A stretch of DNA of 35,163 nucleotides from an uncultured Flavobacteriaceae bacterium (GTDB taxonomy: Bacteria > Bacteroidota > Bacteroidia > Flavobacteriales > Flavobacteriaceae): assembly GCA_913048215.1 (NCBI GenBank), contig CAJWXC010000006.1, positions 1 to 35,163 of the forward strand, given 5' to 3'. The notes under the pieces were generated by a model. That model did no database searches. It was not told where the DNA came from and saw only the letters and a list, made by a program, of their open reading frames with translations. This document shows, piece by piece, positions 1-7,082 of this stretch. Numbering within the stretch: the first letter of the stretch is position 1; every line of letters begins with the position of its first letter. The translations under genes and the position numbers were made by a program.

Positions 1-390
1 TTTGACACCTACGGAGATGGACTTACTGTTGGAGGAAATGGAGGTATCGAACTTAAAGATGCTAACGGTGTAGTGGTGTATCCATTTAATGGTGATTATG
101 GTTCTGGATTTTCTGTAGAATTTAATTCAAATGGTGTACTTGGCGTTGGAGACAACGATTTTGCAACTGTAGAATTATATCCTAACCCTACAACTTCGGT
201 ATTAAATATTTCTAATGTAAAAAATGCAACTGTAGAAATTTATAATATTCTAGGACAAGTAATGACCATTAAAACAAATGTTAGTAACCTAGAAACAATT
301 GATGTTTCTGGATATGCAGCAGGTCCTTACATGGCTAAAATATCTAATGCTGGGATAACAACTACAAAGAAATTTGTAGTGATAAAATAA
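1..390 (+). CDS. T9SS type A sorting domain protein, C-terminal fragment (gene starts before the window)
   Basis: The reading frame is open from base 1, so the ORF-track start (a GTG at 73) is internal and the gene begins upstream of the window. The visible part opens with a glycine/aspartate-rich TYGDGL-type segment, common in flavobacterial surface proteins. It ends in a classic Por-secretion C-terminal domain: YPNPTTSVLNI, then VEIYNILGQV, then a final beta strand ending KKFVVIK. In known T9SS substrates this domain directs passage through the outer membrane and is then removed or anchored. The catalytic or binding part lies outside the window, so the substrate cannot be named. A strong terminator follows about 20 bases after the stop. 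The sorting-domain call is very sure; the protein's function is unknown. Confidence 0.9.
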   Translation, partial: FDTYGDGLTVGGNGGIELKDANGVVVYPFNGDYGSGFSVEFNSNGVLGVGDNDFATVELYPNPTTSVLNISNVKNATVEIYNILGQVMTIKTNVSNLETIDVSGYAAGPYMAKISNAGITTTKKFVVIK

Positions 391-406
391 GCACAGAATC
401 AAAATG

Positions 407-440
407 CAAAAAGCCCCAACAGTTTGTTGGGGCTTTTTTA
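407..440. terminator. Bidirectional intrinsic terminator between the T9SS protein gene and rsmG
   Basis: AGCCCCAAC (412-420) pairs perfectly with GTTGGGGCT (426-434) around a 5-base loop. An A-run precedes it and a T-run follows, so it can end transcription from both the plus-strand gene and the converging rsmG. Confidence 0.9.
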
Positions 441-460
441 TGTATTTATTTTATAAAGGG

Positions 461-1093
461 CTATTTCCCTTTAAATTTTAGCGGCAAATGAACTACGCTT
501 TTTGTGTCAAAAAATACTTCTTTATAATAGGAGGATAATAGATATATTTTAGCTTTTGGAAACAATGCTAACTCTTGAGTTAAGTCTCCACCCTTGAGAT
601 AAAGAATTCCATTTTTTAAATCATGGTTTGATTTTTTAGCAACTCTGTCTTTAACCCATCTTACAAAAGTTTCCATCTGGGCTACTGCTCTGCTTACAAT
701 AAAATCGTACTGTCCTGTGATTGTCTCTACTCTAGCATTTGTAACTTTTATATTTTTAAGCCCTAAGCCATCTGCTACCTGCTGCACCACTTTTATTTTT
801 TTACCAATACTATCTACCAAGTGGAACTGAACCTCTGGAAACAAAATAGCCAATGGAATGCCTGGAAAGCCACCACCGGTTCCAACATCTAGCACAGAGC
901 TGCCAGGTAAAAAAGGTTGTACTTTTGCAATAGCTAGTGAGTGTAGTACATGACGCAGGTATATTTCGTCAATATCTTTTCTAGACACAACATTGATTTT
1001 TAAATTCCAGTCTTTATAAAGAGTAGAAAGCAACTCAAATTGAGAAATTTGATGCGCTGTTACATTAGGGAAATAATGAAGTAGTTCTTCCAT
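461..1093 (-). CDS. rsmG: 16S rRNA (guanine(527)-N7)-methyltransferase RsmG (GidB)
   Basis: A 210-residue protein, the usual length of RsmG. The family methylates N7 of G527 in 16S rRNA using S-adenosylmethionine in the cytoplasm; loss of it is known to give low-level streptomycin resistance in other bacteria. The SAM-binding motif I is clear at about residues 67-82 (VLDVGTGGGFPGIPLAI). It is followed by the acidic strand end (HLVDSIGKK) and the VSRAVA segment typical of GidB. The start at 1093 is supported by a TATTTTTG -7 element about 17 bases upstream on the minus strand. It is monocistronic, ending at a bidirectional terminator and diverging from the desaturase gene. Confidence 0.95.
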   Translation of the reverse strand: MEELLHYFPNVTAHQISQFELLSTLYKDWNLKINVVSRKDIDEIYLRHVLHSLAIAKVQPFLPGSSVLDVGTGGGFPGIPLAILFPEVQFHLVDSIGKKIKVVQQVADGLGLKNIKVTNARVETITGQYDFIVSRAVAQMETFVRWVKDRVAKKSNHDLKNGILYLKGGDLTQELALFPKAKIYLLSSYYKEVFFDTKSVVHLPLKFKGK

Positions 1094-1109
1094 TGTCTTA
1101 ATTAGGAGG

Positions 1110-1117
1110 CAAAAATA
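1110..1117 (-). promoter_or_regulatory. Candidate -7 promoter element of rsmG
   Basis: On the minus strand the bases read TATTTTTG, a full match to the Bacteroidota TAnnTTTG element, ending 16 bases before the rsmG start codon. No clear -33 TTG was found at the usual spacing. The leader would be very short. Confidence 0.5.
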
Positions 1118-1171
1118 AACTTTCTTTTATAACTTTATGATTTTCGATAGACCTTTTAGGTTATAGATGTT

Positions 1172-1179
1172 TATTTTTG
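1172..1179 (+). promoter_or_regulatory. Candidate -7 promoter element of the desaturase gene
   Basis: TATTTTTG matches TAnnTTTG and lies 21 bases before the ATG at 1201. No convincing -33 element is visible. Confidence 0.5.
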
Positions 1180-1200
1180 TTATAAATTAATATGTAAAAT

Positions 1201-2304
1201 ATGTTGACAAATAACCAATTAAAGTTTTCAAGACTTGACTCTGGAAAATTTTTCAAAACACTAAACAAGCGTGTAAACTCCTATTTTAAAGACAACAATA
1301 TTCAAAGAACTGGAAACTGGAAACTACACTTAAAGACTGTTGTCATGTTCTGCATATATTTAGTCCCATATTTTTTATTTCTTACCATGGAGATCCCAAC
1401 TTGGATTCAAGTATTACTAACAATCGTGATGGGAGTTGGTATGGCTGGAATAGGCATGAATGTGATGCATGACGCAAATCATGGCGCTTACTCCTCAAAA
1501 AAATGGATCAATAAAATACTAGGAAGTAGTATTTATATACTGGCTGGAAATGTATACAACTGGCAAGTTCAACATAATGTACTTCACCACACCTACACCA
1601 ACATTCATGGTCATGATGAAGATTTAGAGGCCGGAAGAGTTCTTAGGTTCTCCAAACACTCCAAGTGGCATAAACTGCATAAATTCCAGCATTATTACAG
1701 TATTTTCTTGTACGGCTTATTAACTTTTAATTGGGCAATAACCTCAGATTTTTTACAAACAAAAAGATACTTAAAACGTAAACTCTCGTTTGGTAAATTC
1801 CCAAAACCATCTGCGCAATGGGGTACATTAATACTAACCAAAATAATTTATTTTTCTATTTGGCTGGTAATACCCATACTGTTTTTTGATATTGCTTGGT
1901 ATAAAATCCTAATTGGATTTTTTATAATGCATTATGTAGCTGGAGTGATATTGAGTATTGTATTTCAACTAGCCCATGTAATTGAAGCAGCAGATATGCC
2001 GCTCCCTGAACCATCTGGAACTATGAAAAATACTTGGGCAATACATCAATTATTTACTACAGTGAATTTCTCTACCAAAAATAGAATTATGAACTGGTTT
2101 ACAGGTGGGCTAAATCATCAAGTAGAACATCACATCTTTCCAAACATTAGTCATGTACATTATACTAAAATTTCAAAAATAGTAAGAGAAACGGCGCAGG
2201 AGTTTAACCTACCTTACAACGAATATAAAACTACTAGAAAAGCAATCATAGCTCATTTCAGGCATCTTAAACACATGGGGCAACAACCTGCCTTGCATGC
2301 ATAA
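1201..2304 (+). CDS. Membrane fatty acid desaturase (acyl-CoA / front-end type)
   Basis: A 367-residue integral membrane di-iron desaturase. All three histidine boxes are present: HDANH (90-94), HNVLHH (125-130) and HQVEHH (306-311). The third box begins with Q in the QxxHH form typical of front-end (linoleoyl-CoA/delta-6-like) desaturases. Hydrophobic segments at about 48-85, 165-185 and 210-258 fit the four-helix family layout. The enzyme should insert a double bond into an acyl chain with electrons from a ferredoxin or cytochrome partner, which would adjust membrane fluidity or make polyunsaturated acyl chains. Regioselectivity cannot be read from the sequence. It has no fused cytochrome b5 domain. 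The downstream aminotransferase starts within a few bases, so the two are probably co-transcribed, though no metabolic link is obvious. Confidence 0.9.
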   Translation: MLTNNQLKFSRLDSGKFFKTLNKRVNSYFKDNNIQRTGNWKLHLKTVVMFCIYLVPYFLFLTMEIPTWIQVLLTIVMGVGMAGIGMNVMHDANHGAYSSKKWINKILGSSIYILAGNVYNWQVQHNVLHHTYTNIHGHDEDLEAGRVLRFSKHSKWHKLHKFQHYYSIFLYGLLTFNWAITSDFLQTKRYLKRKLSFGKFPKPSAQWGTLILTKIIYFSIWLVIPILFFDIAWYKILIGFFIMHYVAGVILSIVFQLAHVIEAADMPLPEPSGTMKNTWAIHQLFTTVNFSTKNRIMNWFTGGLNHQVEHHIFPNISHVHYTKISKIVRETAQEFNLPYNEYKTTRKAIIAHFRHLKHMGQQPALHA

Positions 2305-2308
2305 TATC

Positions 2309-3499
2309 ATGAATCAGAAACTTTCTACCAGAATAAACAACATGGCTACTTCTGCAACATTAGCCATGGCAGCAAAAGCAAGAGAATTAAGACAAGCAGG
2401 TGAAAGCATTATAGGGTTAAGCCTTGGAGAGCCAGACTTTACAGTGCCAGATTTCGTGAAAGATGCTGCCATTAAAGCTGTAGAAGATAATTACCATTCC
2501 TACACCCCTGTAGATGGGTATGCAGATCTCAAACAGGCCATTATAACCAAGTTTGAAAGAGATAATAGTTTAAGGTACACCGCATCTCAAATAGTAGTAT
2601 CTACTGGGGCCAAGCAATCACTCTATAACCTTGCACAAGTATTACTAAATCCTGGAGATGAAGTTTTGTTACCAGCCCCGTACTGGGTAAGCTACAGTGA
2701 TATTTCTAAGGTAGCTGGTGGTGTACCCGTGGAGATAAAAACATCCATAGACACAGATTTTAAAGTAACTGCCCAGGAGCTTGAAAAGGCTATTACTCCC
2801 AAAACAAAAATGATGATATACAGTAGCCCATGTAACCCAAGTGGCTCTGTGTATAGTAAACAAGAGCTTAGAGCCCTGGCAGATGTTTTGGTGAAACACC
2901 CAAATATTATTGTAATTAGTGACGAGATTTATGAGCATATAAATTTTACCCAACAGCATGCATCAATGGCCCAATTTCAAGACATGTATGACCGCACTGT
3001 GACCGTTAATGGCCTTTCAAAGGCGTTTTCTATGACAGGGTGGAGAATTGGTTATATTGGAGCACCTGAGTATATAGCAAGAGCTTGTAATAAAATGCAA
3101 GGTCAAGTTACAAGTGGCGCCAATTGTATTGGTCAAAAAGCTGCCGTTACTGCCCTTGAGCATTCTCCAGCTAAAATTAAATACATGATAGATGCATTTA
3201 AAGAAAGGCGCAGCTTGATTTTAGGTTTACTTGCAGATATAGATGGTTTTAAAATTAACGTGCCTCAGGGGGCCTTTTATGTATTCCCAGACATTTCTTA
3301 TTACTTCGGAAAAATTCTCAAAGGGACCCTTATTAATAATGCAACAGATTTCTCCCTCTTTTTGTTGGAAAACGCAAAAGTGGCTACCGTAACGGGTGAG
3401 GCCTTCGGAGATCCAAATTGCATACGTATTTCTTATGCAGCATCTGATGAGGATATCACAAATGCTATGGGTCAAATAAAAGAGGCATTGCTTGAGTAA
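2309..3499 (+). CDS. Pyridoxal-phosphate aminotransferase, aspartate aminotransferase class I-gamma
   Basis: A fold-type I aminotransferase of about 396 residues. Visible family marks are the LGEPDF substrate loop near the N-terminus, YSSPCNPSGSVY (the NPSG motif that binds the PLP ring region), SDEIYEHI, and the PLP lysine in SKAFSMTGWRIGY. Near the C-terminus is the RISYA arginine that binds the substrate alpha-carboxylate. It probably transaminates aspartate/2-oxoglutarate or a related amino acid in the cytoplasm. The ORF track starts at an ATG at 2297 that overlaps the desaturase stop. I prefer the ATG at 2309, because MNQKLSTRINN resembles the usual N-terminus and sits just after the desaturase stop. 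Both starts are possible. A terminator follows. Confidence 0.92.
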   Translation: MNQKLSTRINNMATSATLAMAAKARELRQAGESIIGLSLGEPDFTVPDFVKDAAIKAVEDNYHSYTPVDGYADLKQAIITKFERDNSLRYTASQIVVSTGAKQSLYNLAQVLLNPGDEVLLPAPYWVSYSDISKVAGGVPVEIKTSIDTDFKVTAQELEKAITPKTKMMIYSSPCNPSGSVYSKQELRALADVLVKHPNIIVISDEIYEHINFTQQHASMAQFQDMYDRTVTVNGLSKAFSMTGWRIGYIGAPEYIARACNKMQGQVTSGANCIGQKAAVTALEHSPAKIKYMIDAFKERRSLILGLLADIDGFKINVPQGAFYVFPDISYYFGKILKGTLINNATDFSLFLLENAKVATVTGEAFGDPNCIRISYAASDEDITNAMGQIKEALLE

Positions 3500-3519
3500 T
3501 ACTTTCATCCTTGAAACTA

Positions 3520-3551
3520 AAAAAAGCACTGATATCTCAGTGCTTTTTTTA
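3520..3551. terminator. Bidirectional intrinsic terminator between the aminotransferase and redoxin genes
   Basis: AGCACTGA (3525-3532) pairs with TCAGTGCT (3537-3544) around a 4-base loop, flanked by A-run and T-run. It serves two convergent genes. Confidence 0.9.
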
Positions 3552-3568
3552 ATTAACAATAGGTAATC

Positions 3569-4366
3569 TTACTGTACTATCAAGCTTTTGTTTACAGTAC
3601 CATTTGGTGTTGTAATACTCACTATATAACTTCCACTGGTTGTTATAGGATCTATAGTAAAGGTGTTTTGTGAAACTGTTTTTGTGTACACAGTACTACC
3701 TAAGATATTATAAACAACAACAGTAGCAAAGGGAGTATCCAACCCTAAGGTTATGTGAATATCAGATCCTGAGCTAGGGTTTGGATAGATAGTAAAATCT
3801 ACACCTGTAGTCTCACCAACTGTTAATGAACATTCCATTACCTCAGCATTTGCAGCGGCAGGAATAGTATTTGAAAATGTTGAGAGGTTTGAAATTGGCC
3901 AGATATCATTAATAAGTAGAGTGTTATCTGCACCAATTAAACAATAGGTTGGATAGGCAGTAATGCCCAAATTAGTATCAACCGCTCCAGCACCACCCTC
4001 AGCACTAACTGCTGGTGCGTGGTTAAAATCTCCACCAAAAGCGTTTTCAAATGCAATTACTTCTGCATCGCTGTCTGTGCCATTGTTAATAGAAATCATA
4101 AATAAGTTTCCTTGATTACAGCCATAGGTGTCATGAAATTCGTTGAAAATGGGAGTGGTAGCTTGACAAGGTCCACAGGTGTCGAAGAAAAAGTCTAGGT
4201 AGACATATTTTCCTTGTGATGTTAAATCATAAAGATTCCATGTATTGCCATCTGTGTCTGTTACGGTAAAATCATCTACAACATCTCCAACATTGTAGTT
4301 TTGAACTTGAGCAGAAATAACTGAGGTAAAAAGCACTAAAAAAGCGCTGAGCATAATTTTTTTCAT
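3569..4366 (-). CDS. Secreted thioredoxin-fold (redoxin/TlpA-like) protein with T9SS sorting domain
   Basis: The track ORF is 293 residues, but the likely start is the ATG at 4366, giving 265 residues beginning MKKIMLSAFLVLF...ISAQ, a clear Sec signal peptide. The mature part has a TlpA/redoxin layout: the VGDVVDDFTVTDTDG entry strand, then FFDTCGPCQATTP with the CGPC active site (residues about 64-67), and a later cis-proline-like AYPTY. The C-terminus (YPNPSSGSD, VVVYNILGSTVY, final NKSLIVQ) is a type A T9SS sorting domain. It should be exported and then moved to or across the outer membrane. That is an unusual place for a disulfide-active protein, which normally works in the periplasm. Its redox partner and role are unknown. 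Confidence 0.85.
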   Translation of the reverse strand: MKKIMLSAFLVLFTSVISAQVQNYNVGDVVDDFTVTDTDGNTWNLYDLTSQGKYVYLDFFFDTCGPCQATTPIFNEFHDTYGCNQGNLFMISINNGTDSDAEVIAFENAFGGDFNHAPAVSAEGGAGAVDTNLGITAYPTYCLIGADNTLLINDIWPISNLSTFSNTIPAAANAEVMECSLTVGETTGVDFTIYPNPSSGSDIHITLGLDTPFATVVVYNILGSTVYTKTVSQNTFTIDPITTSGSYIVSITTPNGTVNKSLIVQ

Positions 4367-4498
4367 AGTTTTTTTTGCTAAGCTACCCATAATTAAATGT
4401 CTGTTTAAAAAAAATGAGGTTAAAGTGAGAAATTTAACACCAACATACACTCAAAAAAACGGTCTAAATAGGAGCTTAGAAATTTGATTTATTAGTAG

Positions 4499-4506
4499 TA
4501 ACTTTG
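4499..4506 (+). promoter_or_regulatory. Candidate -7 promoter element of purT
   Basis: TAACTTTG matches TAnnTTTG. Transcription starting about 7 bases downstream would begin near 4512, after the GTG the ORF track uses (4509). This supports the ATG at 4536 as the real purT start. No clear -33 element. Confidence 0.5.
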
Positions 4507-4535
4507 TTGTGTTAATAATTAAAACTAACAATAAT

Positions 4536-5702
4536 ATGGCAAAAATTCTACTATTAGGAGCCGGAGAATTAGGAAAAGAATTTGTAATTGCAGCCCAAAG
4601 ATTGGGGCAATATGTAATTGCAGTAGACAGCTATAAAAATGCCCCTGCAATGCAAGTCTCTGATGAGTTTGAAGTCATAAATATGCTTGATGGAGCCGCT
4701 CTTGATGCGATAGTTTTAAAACATAAACCAGATTATATTGTTCCGGAGATAGAGGCCATTAGAACAGAGCGCCTATACACCTACCAAAAGCAAGGGTATA
4801 GTGTGGTTCCCTCTGCAAAAGCAACAAATTACACCATGAACAGGAAAGCCATCAGAGATTTGGCTGCAAAAGAGCTTTCACTTCAAACTGCTGCCTACAC
4901 CTATGCTAGTTCTGCTCAAATGCTCAGAGATGCCGTTGCTCAAGTAGGTATGCCATGTGTAGTGAAACCTTTAATGTCTTCAAGCGGGAAAGGACAAAGC
5001 ACAATTAAAACCCAGGAAGATATAGAAAAAGCTTGGTTGTATTCTCAAGCGGGTTCTAGAGGAGATGTAGCAGAAGTAATTGTGGAAGCCTTTATTGATT
5101 TTGATTATGAAATTACCTTACTTACAGTCACCCAAAATAATGGTCATACCCTATTTTGTCCACCAATAGGCCATAGACAGGAAAGAGGAGATTATCAAGA
5201 GAGTTGGCAACCTGCCTTGATGCAAGACCATCACTTAAAAACAGCCCAAGAAATGGCAGCTAAAGTTACTGCAGCTTTAACTGGAAGTGGCCTGTGGGGT
5301 GTAGAGTTTTTTATCTCCAATAAACATGGAGTGTATTTTTCTGAACTCTCTCCAAGACCTCATGATACAGGAATGGTAACCCTAGCAAACACACAAAACT
5401 TTAATGAGTTTGAGTTGCATTTAAGAGCTATTTTGGGGTTACCTATTACAGAAATAACCCTTGAGAGAAATGGTGCCAGCGCGGTACTTTTAGCAAGTAA
5501 TGATTCAGAAAATCCATATTTTGAAAACCTAGATGTTTTGGCACTCAGCCCTAAAACAGACTTTAGACTTTTTGGAAAACCCACTTCAAGACCTTACAGA
5601 AGAATGGGGGTTGTAGTATGTTATGACACCATAGATAGTGATGTTACAGCAATTACCCAAAAGGCAAAAGAGTTGGCTCAAAAGGTAAAGGTCCTGCCTT
5701 AA
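4536..5702 (+). CDS. purT: Formate-dependent phosphoribosylglycinamide formyltransferase (GAR transformylase 2)
   Basis: About 388 residues, the normal PurT length. PurT uses formate and ATP, through a formyl phosphate intermediate, to formylate GAR in purine synthesis, an alternative to folate-dependent PurN. The N-terminus [14 protein letters not shown] is the PurT/PurK nucleotide-binding loop. The ATP-grasp core shows [14 protein letters not shown] (lysine plus glycine-rich loop), [14 protein letters not shown], and the metal-binding GVEFFI...[15 protein letters not shown], which is diagnostic for PurT. I chose the ATG at 4536 because MAKILLLG is the conserved start and the upstream GTG lies before the predicted transcription start. 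The stop codon overlaps that of the convergent paaY, with no terminator between. Confidence 0.95.
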   Translation: MAKILLLGAGELGKEFVIAAQRLGQYVIAVDSYKNAPAMQVSDEFEVINMLDGAALDAIVLKHKPDYIVPEIEAIRTERLYTYQKQGYSVVPSAKATNYTMNRKAIRDLAAKELSLQTAAYTYASSAQMLRDAVAQVGMPCVVKPLMSSSGKGQSTIKTQEDIEKAWLYSQAGSRGDVAEVIVEAFIDFDYEITLLTVTQNNGHTLFCPPIGHRQERGDYQESWQPALMQDHHLKTAQEMAAKVTAALTGSGLWGVEFFISNKHGVYFSELSPRPHDTGMVTLANTQNFNEFELHLRAILGLPITEITLERNGASAVLLASNDSENPYFENLDVLALSPKTDFRLFGKPTSRPYRRMGVVVCYDTIDSDVTAITQKAKELAQKVKVLP

Positions 5703-6301
5703 TTTTTTTCTTTTTTTAGTTCAGACAACGTTTTATAAAAATCTTCTTGCTGGGGTCTATCTTCAGGGATTTCTCTCAAAGGAGATACCTCTCTAAGAGT
5801 TTCAATGCAATCTTTAGGGAGGCTTTGGTATAATTTTGTGCCAGCTGTTTTCCAGGCAAGCATTTGTGAAGAAACCTCTTTAATAGCTTTAGCAGGATTT
5901 CCAACTATAAGTTGTCTTGGAGCAAATACACTTTCGGCTTTTACAAAAGCCATAGCACCTACAATACACTCATCGGCAATAACCGCACCATCCATTATCA
6001 CGCTATTCATCCCTACCATAGTGTTACGGCCTAAATTAGCACCATGTATGATTGCTCCATGCCCCACATGAGCTCCTTGTTGTAGCACTATAGATTTACC
6101 AGGAAACATGTGCACGGTGCAGTTTTCTTGGACATTCACTCCATTTTCAAGTATAATTTCACCCCAATCTCCCCTGATGGCAGCTCCAGGACCTATGTAA
6201 CAGTTTTCTCCAATAATAACATTTCCAGTAACTGCTGCTAATGGGTGTACAAAACTAGATGCATGCACAACAGGAATATGGCCTTTAAAAGAATAAATCA
6301 T
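5699..6301 (-). CDS. paaY: Phenylacetate-pathway hexapeptide-repeat protein PaaY (gamma-carbonic-anhydrase-like thioesterase)
   Basis: 200 residues, the usual PaaY length. Isoleucine-patch hexapeptide repeats (for example [19 protein letters not shown]) fill residues about 20-150 and should form a left-handed beta helix. The metal-site histidines of gamma-carbonic-anhydrase-like proteins are visible in CTVHMF and [12 protein letters not shown]. The tail after residue 150 is the PaaY-type alpha-helical extension. Known PaaY proteins hydrolyse dead-end CoA thioesters formed when the ring-opened intermediate cyclises, which protects the pathway. Here it is the last gene of the paa run and its start overlaps the preceding hydratase stop as ATGA. 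A general gamma-carbonic anhydrase is the alternative, but context and the extension favour PaaY. Confidence 0.85.
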   Translation of the reverse strand: MIYSFKGHIPVVHASSFVHPLAAVTGNVIIGENCYIGPGAAIRGDWGEIILENGVNVQENCTVHMFPGKSIVLQQGAHVGHGAIIHGANLGRNTMVGMNSVIMDGAVIADECIVGAMAFVKAESVFAPRQLIVGNPAKAIKEVSSQMLAWKTAGTKLYQSLPKDCIETLREVSPLREIPEDRPQQEDFYKTLSELKKEKN

Positions 6302-7050
6302 CTATATGTTTTTAAGGTCTTTTTGGTAAAATCACTAAGTACTAATCTTCCGGAGATAACAGCACGGTCTTTCAACAGGGTGTCCCAGTGCTCTGTCCCT
6401 GCCCACATTACTTTTTTCATTTCAGCCATAGCCTCAGGGTTATAGGTACATAAGTTTTCTGCAAATAATTGTACGGCAGTATCTAAGGCCTGGGTAGATT
6501 CATGCACACTAGCATACAGCCCTTTTTGCATCGCCCACTGAGCATCATAGAAGGAATTGGCATCTATGGCAATTTGTGACATTCCTGCAAGGCCTAATTT
6601 ACGCGCTACCGCAGGGCCTACCACAAAAGGTCCAATACCAACATTTAATTCACTGAGTTTTATAGAGGCAAACTTACTGGCCATACAATAATCAGTGGCG
6701 CTTGCAAGACCTACTCCACCCCCTACGGTTTTACCTTGTATGCGGCCAATAATAAACTTAGGGCATTTACGCATAGCATTAATAACATTGGCAAAACCAC
6801 TAAAGAAAATACGTCCCGTTTCTGCATCATTGATACTAACAAGTTCTTTAAAACTGGCTCCTGCACAAAAGGTTCTATCTCCACCACTTTTCAATATAAG
6901 TACTTTTACAGCGTCATTTTCTCCAGCTTGAGTGATGGTGTCTGCTAGTTTGGCGAGCAAATCTCCAGGCAAACTATTGTGCGCTGGGTGAAAAAACTCA
7001 ATGGTTGATATGCCGTCTTTTATAGTATGATTTACGTATGGTGCTGTCAT
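6298..7050 (-). CDS. Enoyl-CoA hydratase/isomerase family protein, PaaF-like
   Basis: A 250-residue crotonase-fold protein. The oxyanion-hole segments are visible (FCAGASFKEL and IQGKTVGGGVGLAS). In classical enoyl-CoA hydratases two glutamates, 20 residues apart, activate water. Here the second is present (E134 in KLSELNVGIG) but the first position is glycine (G114 in GGGVGLA). The gene lies between paaZ and paaY and is the only candidate in the window for PaaF, which hydrates 2,3-dehydroadipyl-CoA to 3-hydroxyadipyl-CoA. The missing glutamate means it may have low hydratase activity or a different reaction such as isomerisation or hydrolysis. I therefore leave the symbol empty. Its stop overlaps the paaY start (ATGA). 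Confidence 0.8.
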   Translation of the reverse strand: MTAPYVNHTIKDGISTIEFFHPAHNSLPGDLLAKLADTITQAGENDAVKVLILKSGGDRTFCAGASFKELVSINDAETGRIFFSGFANVINAMRKCPKFIIGRIQGKTVGGGVGLASATDYCMASKFASIKLSELNVGIGPFVVGPAVARKLGLAGMSQIAIDANSFYDAQWAMQKGLYASVHESTQALDTAVQLFAENLCTYNPEAMAEMKKVMWAGTEHWDTLLKDRAVISGRLVLSDFTKKTLKTYR

Positions 7051-7082
7051 AATTTTAGTTCAAAAAAATGTTATAATACCTA

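Noticed and set aside
4367-4450. N-terminal extension of the redoxin ORF (start at 4450)
   Set aside because: The extension precedes a perfect signal peptide beginning at the ATG at 4366, and would bury it inside the protein.
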